Origin: Crotalaria pallida
Lineage: Eukaryota > Streptophyta > Magnoliopsida > Fabales > Fabaceae
DNA: 64,000 nt
Reading direction: 5' to 3'
NCBI GenBank assembly: GCA_037953625.1
Contig: CM075650.1
Coordinates: 117,907,706-117,971,705 of the forward strand
Positions 55,133-64,000 of this stretch are shown here, piece after piece (within the stretch, counting starts at the first letter, position 1; each line of letters begins with the position of its first letter). The notes beneath the pieces are model-generated. The model worked only from the letters and a program-made list of their open reading frames with translations. It was not told where the DNA came from and made no database searches. Both the position numbers and the translations under genes were made by a program.

Positions 55133-55387
55133 GTAATCGATTACTTGCCCAAATTAATCGATTACTTTGCCACAATAATCGATTACTTCCTCCAATTAAT
55201 CGATTACTTTTGCAGCATCATACAAAAACCAGAGCACTGATAATCGATTACTTGTCCCCAAGTAATCGATTAACACCTGAGATAATCGATTACTTCCTTA
55301 AGAGTAATCGATTACAAATGCTGCAACATCAAAGAGATTCTACCAGAGAGCTAGTAATCGATTAACCCCTACAGAGTAATCGATTAC
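55133..55387 (-). repeat. GTAATCGATTAC palindrome array (10 sites)
   Basis: Sites start at 55133, 55154, 55175, 55196, 55240, 55262, 55282, 55304, 55354 and 55376. The core TAATCGATTA is invariant (AATCGATT in all) and three of the ten are perfect 12-mers. The dominant spacing is 20-22 bp, about two helical turns. It lies 140-400 bp from the LTR start. Confidence 0.94.
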
Positions 55388-55578
55388 TCTAATGAAAACT
55401 CCTATTTTGACAAATTCTAACTCTAAGACACTACACTTAACTTCTACCCATGGTTTCCTATGGTTTTCCTCATGACTTCTAACTTAGTTCATTCTAATTA
55501 AACTTGGAATTAAAATTTGGGATGTTACAATCTACAGGTGATTGTCAATTGTTATTTTTTATTCTTTGTTAATATGTT

Positions 55579-56426
55579 TTGTCAATTGTGATCGTTTTTT
55601 CTTCTCAATCTAAAGGATCCAATACAAAGGATTCTCAAACAAACATGTCAACCAAAATAAAGCGTTCAGTAGAAACATTCGAGGCTTGGAGAAAAATGTT
55701 GCCAGCCTTCCCTGATGTGTTACACCAGTTCATTCACAAAATAATTGATGTCAAGGCTGATGGAAATTGTGGCTTCCGTGTCTTATCATTGTATAGATAT
55801 GGCACAGAAGAAAACTACATGATGATTCGACAGGAGGTTATAAAGGAGATGGTTAATAACAAAGTTCTGTATGTTGACATATTAGGACAATCCTATTTTG
55901 ACAAAGCATATAATGCATTATATGTTGATGGATTAGGTGTTGTATCACAAGCAAAGTGGTTTGAGGTTCCAGACATGGGACATGCAGTTGCTAATTTGTA
56001 CAATGTTGGGCTAGTGATTATTTCGTCAACAACAGGTGAATGTCAAACGTTCTTTCCATACAGGACATCTTTGGAAACAAGTGAAAAAAAAAAATTTGGG
56101 TGCTTGGAAATGTGCGTAAAAGCCATTGGGTACAGGTAACATTCAATTCAATATATAATGTTTTTAAAGTATTTTAATTTGTGCGAATTACTAACTTCAC
56201 TTGAATTCACTTGCAGATTCATTGGAAAGAAGTTTCACCAATACCTCCAATATATATAGGATGGTGGAGAAGTGCAAGTACGGGAGTCCTTGCATGGGAA
56301 TCTCATTTTCAAGAACGTCTTCAAATGTTCATACCATTTTTGCCGAAGCCTCGCATAGAAGAAGATGAGCTTATTAATCTAGACGAAGACGAAGAACACA
56401 AAGATCATAAGAAGAATGCAAGATGA
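55579..56426 (+). pseudogene. OTU-type cysteine protease domain of a FAR1/Mutator-type transposon protein (frameshifted)
   Basis: Frame 1 (to 56139) has IIDVKADGNCGFRVLSLY with the catalytic D...C of the OTU fold (about residues 56-66), then WFEVPDMGHAVANLYN and TFFPYRT. At an 11-A run (56084-56094) the coding frame shifts: the proper frame continues through a VRKSHWVQ block carrying the catalytic His, ends in CAG|GTAACA, and after an intron (acceptor TTGCAG at about 56215) runs IHWKEVSPIPPIYIGWW to a stop at 56424. Such domains form the C-terminus of many FAR1-like MULE transposases. No transposase core is present upstream, where an LTR abuts. OTU enzymes cleave ubiquitin linkages; activity here is unlikely. 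Confidence 0.75.
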
Positions 56427-56874
56427 TCAATACTCCCTTGCTCTTTTTTTTTACTCCCTTACTCTTTTTTATTTTTTTTACCACAATACTCCCTTACTCC
56501 TTTGTTTTTTTGCTTATTTTAATTAATTTCTCATTTAATGATCAAATATGAATTGTTCTTGTTAAATTTAATTTCAAATTAGATTTATTATTTTTGGTAT
56601 GAGTATATTAGTAACATTTTAGTATTAATTTTTTTAAAAAAATGTTACTTTCCAATTTTACCTTATAAAATTTATTAATGCTAATTAGTAATATTATTAT
56701 AATTCCATATACAAACTACTTAATTAGTAATAAATTGTTTTGCAATTTTTACCAAAATAATGATAATGGTTTTTTATCATAAAAAAAATGAAACGTACTA
56801 GTCACATCCATATACAAACTAATTAATTATCCGAGATAACATTAACATATCCAAAACTAAAAACTAAATCAATC
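56427..56874. other. AT-rich spacer between convergent fragments
   Basis: Contains T-rich repeats of ACTCCCTTACTC (56427-56500), then AT-rich sequence. No gene recognised. It may be the shared 3' region of the two convergent frames. Confidence 0.5.
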
Positions 56875-57399
56875 CTATTGGCATCTTGCACGATGTGCCC
56901 GTCCACCCCTCTGACTTGATTCTGCACCATCATGAGTCGATCCACCACCTCTGCGCCCTCTCCCAACTACCCGTAAACCCTGAACATCACGCATGGCAGG
57001 GGTGCTAGCATACAATCTGATGTCATGTGTAACATCAGGGTTGTATACCTGATCCTGGTCTGCTATATCAACAAGTCGCATAATACTACGCATTCTTGAT
57101 ATTAATTCGATCTGCACACGAAAATAATTACAAATTATTACTAAAAATAAATAAAATTATTAAATATATAAATTAAAATTATTAAATAACTTACATTAGC
57201 AACTTGAAGATCATGATCCACCCTGGTCGATGTAGAAAAAAGATAAGGGTGAGAGTAAGTGTGCACCCAGTTTAGATAATCCTTCGCGCACTCCTCGGCA
57301 AATCTAGCAGGAATGCCATCAACTACATGAACACCCCACTCAACCCATCGCTCCTGAATCACATCAAACAAAGGATGCGGGTGTGGTGGAGGTGGAATA
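56875..57399 (-). pseudogene. Plant mobile domain (MAIN-like) protein, C-terminal part
   Basis: The exons on the minus strand are 57399-57195 and 57111-56875, with an 83-bp GT-AG intron (AAT|GTAAGT...GTGCAG|ATC). The first gives HPLFDVIQERWVEWGVH and DYLNWVHTYSHPYLF, the end of the plant mobile domain (aminotransferase-like, found in MAIN-like proteins and in transposons). The second gives a Gly/Arg-rich tail (VVGRGRRGGGS...). The N-terminal part is cut off by the LTR at 57400. PMD proteins act in silencing and development when host-borne; here a transposon origin is likely because the convergent neighbour is a MULE OTU fragment. Confidence 0.75.
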
Positions 57400-60300
57400 T
57401 GTAACACCCTGCAAATTCCTCGTATTAAATTAAAATACTAAAGATAATTATATTTTTGAAAAGGTGTTTTGAAAGAAAATTTTCCTGAATAAATTTTCTA
57501 TTTTATGATTTCAAAATAATGAGTGATTATTAAAGAAAGGATTTTTCCTGAAATAATGTCAAGAGTTTAGAAATTGAGTTTTTGAAAAAGATTTTTTGTA
57601 TTTGATATTTTTATGTTTTAAAGGAATTGTGACTTTTATATGAGTCATTTTATGAGGAAAAGATTTATTTTCTATGTATGTGTGTATATGAGTATTTAGT
57701 GTATATGTATGTGTATGTATGTGTGGTGTTGTTATGTGTATATATGTTTGGCATTATATGGAATTAAATTAGTAAAAGAAGATGATAATGCATGAATGTA
57801 TGTATGTTTGTGTATGTGTGAAATACGTGTGTATGTGTATATGTACATGCATGTGGGGCAAACCTAGAATTTGTATTTATTGGGCAAGAAACCAAATAGG
57901 ACTAAGTTAGAACCATGGAGTAACTAAATTAGTGGAAACCTTAACTAGAAGCCAACAAGCCATTAGGCCTAAATGACCCCTAGCACCCTAATCTACTCCA
58001 CCTTGTCCCCTTCATTTGATAAACACCACCCATGCAACTTTTTGAAGAGCCAAAATTGCCCTTCACACTCCCTCATGACCGAGTTTTCCATAAGGGTAAA
58101 AGAGGAAGTGCACCAATTGCTTATAAAAGCCACAACCCTTGGCTCCTTTCACCCATTTTTCCATTCACTTCTTTCATTTTCCTTCACTTTCCAAACACAC
58201 TTGTTGAAGAGCAAAAATCAAGCTCTCAACACATAGAGAAAAAGAGAAAGAGGCCGTGAGCTAGGGAGAGGAAGAAGAAGGAACCAAGTCCAAAAACCTA
58301 AGCCTTCCTTTGAAGAACCAAGACAATAGAAGCTAGAGGACCTTGATTTGGTGGGTAGTTCAAAAATCATGGAGAAAATTGTAATAGTTAGATTTTTCTT
58401 TTGATCTTATAATTTTTCTTCTCATTTTTCTTTGCATGTTAATTTTTCAAGCTTAAATGATGAGTACAAGCGTGTTTGTGCTTGATCACGAATTTTCAAA
58501 GCTAAAAATAACTTATAAACGTCTAAACAACAGACTCTATAACTTGATTAAGTTTTTCATGAAAGATCTTAAAGTTTTTCAAGCAAAATCTTTTCGATCT
58601 AAAGATTTGATAAGATTTTTGTGAAGTTTGAAATAAATTCTTTTGCATGTTGAATTTTCTTTCTTGAAACCATAAACCATGAAGCTTTTAAGAGGAGATT
58701 TGATAAATAAATGAACGATCTAAATTTGCTTAACAATAATGTTGAGATTTTTGGTGTTGCATGTTGATTTGATGTTGATCTTGGTGCTTTGTGTACTTGC
58801 ATGTGTTGTTTATACTTGGATCTTGAGTTTTAAAGAGTAAAGGAACTTATAAAACCCTAGATCAAGAGCCAAGTGATTCGGCCTTGACTAGAAAATCAAG
58901 CCTTGATGCTTTTTAATTTAATCTAAGTCATTGCATGTTGACCTCATGTTTAGAAAAATTGATTTGAGTTATTAAAATTCTTTGATTTTTATTTGATCTT
59001 AATAAAGCCTTGATTTTTGGTTTTAATCTTTAATTTATTCATGAAAAGTTTGGTTCTTGAATTTTGCATGAAAATTCTAAATAAAAGCTTTGATCTTGTG
59101 TTGGTTCATGGAAAAGTGTTGATCCTTAACACATGCATATTGTTTTGGACAAAAAGACTTGATTTTCTTTAATGATTCATCACGGTTTTGGTCTTTTCCT
59201 ACTCAAAGTAATTTTAATCTTTGATTTGTACTATTATATTTGCTTCCATGACTTGATCTACAAGAGCTAGGTGCATGCATGATGATTTTTCTTGATTCAA
59301 AGATTTTTAGTACATGCTTGAAAAAAAATTAAAATGAAAACTTGATTTAAGGAAATGATATTTTTAGAGTTTTGTGTGAAAAGGGTGCATGGTTTGATTC
59401 ATGATTTTTGATGTTTGCATGTTGAAAAATGAACCTAAAAACCTTGTCTTTGTTTTGATGAGGTTCGGCCTACACATGCTAGCTAGACTAGGATTCTTTT
59501 TCCATGAAATGACACAAAGAAATGAATATGTTTTGTGAAATTATGTTGAAATAAATTGTTTGAAATTGTGTTGAGAATGTTTAATTTCTATTCGGTTTTT
59601 GGATTAGAAATAAAGGAAATAAATGAACTAATTGGTTTGGAAAAAGGTTTTGTGTTTAATTGAACATATGTGTATGTGCATTCGGTTGGGAGTAAAAGGA
59701 AGAGAAAATGATTTTTGTTGCATGAAAAAGAAAGAGGAATTTAAGTGCTTATAATAAACTAAGTTGAATTGTGTGTTTTACATTTGAAATTCTTGACTTG
59801 TTTTCTTTGATTTCATTCGGTCATATAGTGTAAATAAGTTTAGGAAGTTTAGTTGCATGAAATTAAATTTACATAGTGATTTTTGAAAGGAATAAAGTTA
59901 TTTAAAGTATGAAAAATAAATGTGCTTGGTTTAAATCTTTAGTTCAAATTGGTTTTAGAATTTATGCATGTCTAAGTGTTTTTGTTTTATGAAAATGAAA
60001 TAGCATAATGATGTATCAAGTTGTTTTGGTTGATTTTAAATGTCTATTTGTGAAAGTGTTTGCTTGGAAATGAGTGCTTAGTTTATAATTAAGTTAAGCG
60101 ATTGGTTTTGAAATTAATCACTTCCAGATTTTTATTAAAATGATTTTTGTGAAATAATCCTTCTCTGTCCCGAATTATTTAAAATTGTTCCTTAACTTTA
60201 AAAATGTGCTTATGTAATTTAAAGTGTGGTTTTCGAGTAGTAATTGATTTAAGAAAAACCCGGATTAAAAACGGTGAATTTTTCGGTGTTTTCGAATGTA

Positions 60301-63055
60301 ATCAAGGTTCTGTCCAAAACGGACCAACAAATAAAATTAAACGATTCAAAGTATTTTACTAAATGTTTTCCAAATGGTTTATGAAAGTATTTACGGTATT
60401 AGAAAATATTAGAGTTGTTTAAGAGAAAACGGTTATGTTTTAAGTCTTCCGACGAGGAACGAAAAGTGTTTTGAAACTAAGAAAGATTTTCTTAATAGAA
60501 GTTAATAACGTGAGCGTATTTTATTTAGTACGAGGAATTTTAAAGACGAGGGATTGGGGCAGCCGGCAGCACAAAGGATCCGAGGAGACGATACACAGTA
60601 AATTGCTGGACCTCAGGTGAGAGAGAAGCTTTCCTAAGACACCGTGGTATTTAGGTGACTTATTAGGACATTCCGTATCATCTCAAAGCTCGGAACTAAG
60701 TGGTTCGAAGTCAGTAGTATAGTGCCAATTGTTTGTGCTGTGTGCGGCCACTTATACGAAGGTGACGAGGACCACATTATTGTTGTGTGATGTTTGTGTG
60801 ATGATAGTATGTTTATATGTTTATTGATTTCTGCCTTATGAAATTGAATACTATTAGTTTAAGTAAGTAACACACTGATGGACGTCTGTTACGTCCTGAA
60901 TAAGAAAATGAAATTGAAAGAAAAGACACAATGATGAAGGAACAATGTTAAAGGATAAGAAATTGATTAGAAAAGAGGGAAGAGTTGAGATTGGGGAAAG
61001 AATTGATGATAATAATGAGAACGAGCCAGAGCTGGGGATAGTGACGTTGATTGTTCAAACCAGAGGTGATGTGAGCGGAGCTTGGCTCCTTGTTTATGTT
61101 TTTGGACAGGAGACTAGTGTTGAGTTGAGCTTGCTCCTCCATTAGCGCTCAACCCAAAAATGTTGTTTTTGAAAAAGGTTTTTGAAAAGAGATTGTTTTG
61201 AGAAAAGATTTTGAAAAGAAATTGTGAAATGAGATGATTAAGAAAGATTGAAAATTGTTGAGAAGGATTTGGAAATGAGATGTGAGTCCATTGATGTGAT
61301 CCCAGCTCTGTGCTATGTTGAGAAAGATGAGAGAAAGATTGTGCCAAGTTAGTGGTCGGGACTCATTGAAGGGATGCACGAAGGATGGGCCGACCTTAGG
61401 ATAATTTAAAAGATAAAAGACTTTAAAAGATACACGCGGTGAGGTATGAGAGTGCGAAGTAGTGGAGAGGAAGGAACCATGGGTATCTGCGGATACTCAG
61501 GAGGAGATTGCATTAGGGGAGGACGAAGACGGTGAAACGTCAAGAAGTCTTGAGTACTTTCTAGGCAGAACGAACTCCATATGTGGCGTACGAACGTGGT
61601 AGGGACTGGGTCCAATGCTGTGGTAAGTTCTGCGCGCGCAACTAGAATAGTACTGACGCCCCCTAGATTGCAAATCTTGAACAGTGAGAGGGATTGGAGT
61701 GGGGCATCTTGTTTGCCACTGTACCCGAGTTTTCTACAGTGTGCGTTGATTATATATATATGAATTGAATTGAATTGATCTGAGGCGGTAGTCCTCCTGG
61801 CCTGGGGCCAATTGATTGTGAGACAGCTGTCGTGCCCGCACGGTAAAGGTCCTGTACTCCTGTTTGTTTCCGACTAGGTTGGGTGGATGACCGAGGAGAT
61901 GTAGACGTGAGTGATAGCCGAGAACGAAATGAATACTTCGATGATGTCTGATATTTCCCCCAAATCATTAAAGGTTGTGGATTAATAAGACTGGATGAAG
62001 AAAGAAGTATAACTATGAAAAGGAAAAAGGATTGAGAAAGGAAGAATGCATATGAGAAGCGAAATTAAGTTTGGAAAGAAACTGAGGGATAACAATAAGG
62101 GTAATAAGACTAATAAGAATGATAATGATGTTGATAACATGCTTGATTGTTGTGTGTATGTATGCTGTATTGTGTGTGTGTGTATAGTCCTATTATCTTG
62201 CCTATCGTAATCCCACACCGTCGACGATGCATCATTCGGATCGCTTACTCTCTCCTGTTCGTTGGCATATCGGTACTGCTGATATCTCAACGGGCAGATG
62301 GAGTATCGGATGGACGTCACTACGTGGAGTAAGTATGGAAGAGGATGGAAGCGCACCCCAGGCGGCTGGGTATGGACCGGCTATACCCAGATCATGATTC
62401 CAGATCCGGAACATCAACTGAGTGGGGCTAATCTGGAGCAGCACTTAGGACAAGTCACGGTACGAGGATATAGAGACTTCAAGGAAAAGATTCGGTATGA
62501 GACTCAGAGGAACTTTACCATTCTCAATGGAGCAGAACCAGAATCCACTAGCAATGAGGAGACAGCAACAAGGCGGGCATCATCCTCTAGAGCGAGGAGA
62601 GGACGTAAGAAGAAGGAGGGACTTCACCCAATTGTTTTCAATAGAAAGATTTAAGAGTAGGATTATTAGTTTAGGTTGTTGTGAGTGTCTTGTGTTAAGG
62701 ATTACCTAAGTGATGAACTAATGATGTAACTGAATTTATTTTGGAACATGCCCTACTTTTTATACAACTTTGTGAAGAATGTCCAATGGCCTTTTTGAAG
62801 AAATGCAAAGAACTACTTTGAATTGGAACTAAACCATTTTCCTGAAAAATGTTTTTGTAAACGCAAGTGGATAAGTTTTGGTTTTAGTAGCAACTCGGTT
62901 TTCGAAAGAGAGTGTTGAAGAATATTAAGAACCTTCCAATAAGGTTTTCAACTACTTCAATAATGTTTTCAAAAAAAAAAAAAATTGGCCTCATTTTTGC
63001 AACATAAATGAACAAAAGCTGGTTATTTTTGAGTTACGAAAATCGGGCTGTTACA
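57400..63055 (+). mobile_element. 5' LTR (5656 bp) of a Tekay-like retrotransposon
   Basis: It starts TGTAACACCC within the PMD fragment and ends ATCGGGCTGTTACA, with the tRNA-Met primer site TGGTATCAGAGC 3 bases later. The right half aligns with LTRs A and B (GAGAGAGAAGCTTTCCTAAGACA, the AGTACTG.CGCCCCCT block, CGTCGACGATGCATCATTCG). The left half includes a leader-like segment (58140-58330). At 5.66 kb it is unusually long. The bases before it are GAATA; the partner LTR and TSD lie beyond the window. No palindrome array was recognised in it. Confidence 0.82.
62298..62654 (+). CDS. Unrecognised 118-residue ORF within the LTR
   Basis: An open frame lies just after the conserved CGTCGACGAT block of the giant LTR. 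It encodes a Trp/Gly-rich N-terminal half and a basic C-terminus (RRASSSRARRGRKKKEG, about residues 92-108). I recognise no domain. LTRs A and B have no comparable open frame at the same place, so it may be chance. Confidence 0.15.
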   Translation: MEYRMDVTTWSKYGRGWKRTPGGWVWTGYTQIMIPDPEHQLSGANLEQHLGQVTVRGYRDFKEKIRYETQRNFTILNGAEPESTSNEETATRRASSSRARRGRKKKEGLHPIVFNRKI

Positions 63056-64000
63056 GAATGGTATCAGAGCTTATGGTAATCCTTAGTGGCCTTAAGCATG
63101 GGCTTACATGCTTTGTTTGTGTGACTCTGTGTGTTTGCTAGTGTAAGTATAGGAGCATAAGTTTAGGTTCTCATCCTTCTAGGATGTAAGGCTTTGTTTG
63201 TGGCTTAGTATCGACCGTGTTAGTTTAAGGAACCTGTTGGTTCTGAAGCTTGAAGGAGTAGACAGTGAATAGCTTCTAAGATTAAGACCCCATACCCTTT
63301 GCTGTTCCATTAGTGCTTGTAAGACTTAAGTTTGTTAACCTTAGCATACTTTTATACAAGGATATTTATTCCCCCTAAGGATGTAGATTGTTATCTCTGG
63401 ATCCCCGTGTTTGTTGAATTGCTTCAACAAAACAGTTAGTATTTTTAAAATTAGACCCTTTTCTTCATGAGCCTTATTATCCACCTGTACCCTTATCGAT
63501 CCTATTTAAGACTCCTTAGTCCAAGTTGTGGAGTTAGAAGTGCCATAGTTACCCAAATGATTTAGGCTTGAACGATTAAGGCAGGATAAATAGTTTAAGT
63601 TAAGTGAGGGTATAAGATCACAGTGGATTTAGTTATGGGTCTGATCAAAGTTGGGGATTCACAAGGAAGAAAAGAGGTGTACGTTACCGGTCATTAGAGG
63701 AAATTCTGAGGAAAGTTTGAGGATTAGAAATGCCATACACCCTAACCGGAGGTTAAGACGGTGAAAGTGATAGGTTTGATTAATGTTTAGAATGAATCTA
63801 AGGAGAAAAGTGAGGATATTTGAGGGAGTAAGTAAACCTAAGTTATAATAGAATCTCCTTAAGTTAGAGAAATGATAGACGAAAACCTTAGAGTTAGAAG
63901 GAGAATTAAAGGAAGGAGTGATTATTGTGAGATAGTGAGAACCCAAGTTGTAGAGAATAGTGAATATTTAAGAAATTTTAGGTAAAACCCTGTGTTTTTG
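63056..64000 (+). other. Internal leader of the Tekay-like element, cut by the window end
   Basis: The primer site is at 63059-63070; the remaining 930 bp contain no gag frame. This is longer than the leader of the gag-only element (178 bp), so either the leader is long or gag is decayed. The element continues past the window. Confidence 0.7.

Larger units (their letters stand above)
53370..55529 (-). mobile_element. Tekay-like LTR (minus strand), left boundary uncertain
   Basis: On the minus strand it starts TGTAACATCCC at 55529. Next come an array of GTAATCGATTAC palindromes, a pyrimidine-rich leader-like region with AAACCCTAG (54660), and at 53380-53650 a degenerate minisatellite (CACCCATTAGG and its inverse CCTAATGGGG). 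No TGTTACA end or TSD was found at the left, so it may be truncated. Its start lies 50 bp from the OTU frame and may have cut that gene. Confidence 0.6.

Overview
This window is plant nuclear DNA, from a eudicot and most likely a legume. The evidence is intron-bearing genes, a nuclear gene for chloroplast EF-Tu, Stowaway-type and Mutator-type MITEs, and plant-specific LTR retrotransposon lineages (Tekay/Del-like, Athila-like and SIRE/Maximus-like). The legume assignment is inference from the look of the EF-Tu transit peptide and the repeats. Only two ordinary host genes are supportable: tufA (44117-46399, minus strand, two exons) and a small four-exon zinc-finger-like gene (40537-41939, plus strand). 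Almost everything else is transposable elements, many nested, with insertion boundaries set by legible target-site duplications (TSDs).

Left block (1-14814). A young Tekay-like retrotransposon that carries gag but no pol (5' LTR cut by the window edge, gag 1835-2998, 3' LTR 3536-6400) lies in a giant Tekay-like LTR (A, ending at 13464). LTR A itself sits in a related LTR (B, ending at 14814). LTR A is also split by a 5'-truncated SIRE-like fragment (7146-11643, minus strand; RNase H tail, env-like ORF, 3' LTR). That fragment is flanked by a 250-bp duplication instead of a 5-bp TSD.

Middle block (14815-38680). MITEs precede and follow a Mutator-like element with long terminal inverted repeats (about 16.66-17.2 kb and 35.7-36.1 kb) and a decayed FAR1-type transposase (18150-20586). 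A solo LTR (20607-35356, TSD ATACA) lies in its putative 5' intron. Inside that is an Athila-like element (21731-35332, TSD TTGCC), which holds a solo Tekay-like LTR (23752-26972, TSD GGAAG) and a solo SIRE-like LTR (30091-31491, TSD ATCAG).

Genic block (about 38.7-46.5 kb). It holds the small zinc-finger-like gene and tufA, with little recognisable repeat.

Right block (47.4-64 kb). A second stack is Stowaway MITE > hAT-like element (47630-51573) > copia-type LTR (48085-51133, TSD CTAAC) > SIRE-like solo LTR (48820-50368, TSD GTACA). Then come an Athila-type solo LTR (51842-53243, TSD CTTTC), a Tekay-like LTR ending at 55529, a Mutator-type OTU-domain fragment convergent with a plant-mobile-domain fragment, and a very large Tekay-like 5' LTR (57400-63055) followed by its tRNA-Met primer site. 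Its body leaves the window.

The most striking pattern is that several unrelated LTR families each carry an array of their own short, perfect or near-perfect, CG-containing palindrome (TTACTCGAGTAA, GTATCCGGATAC, GTAATCGATTAC, CACGCCTAGGCGTG), usually just upstream of a TATA-like box. In both the copia-type SIRE-like and the Ty3-type Athila-like elements the same palindrome recurs directly upstream of the env-like ORF. This suggests a shared but undefined regulatory design.
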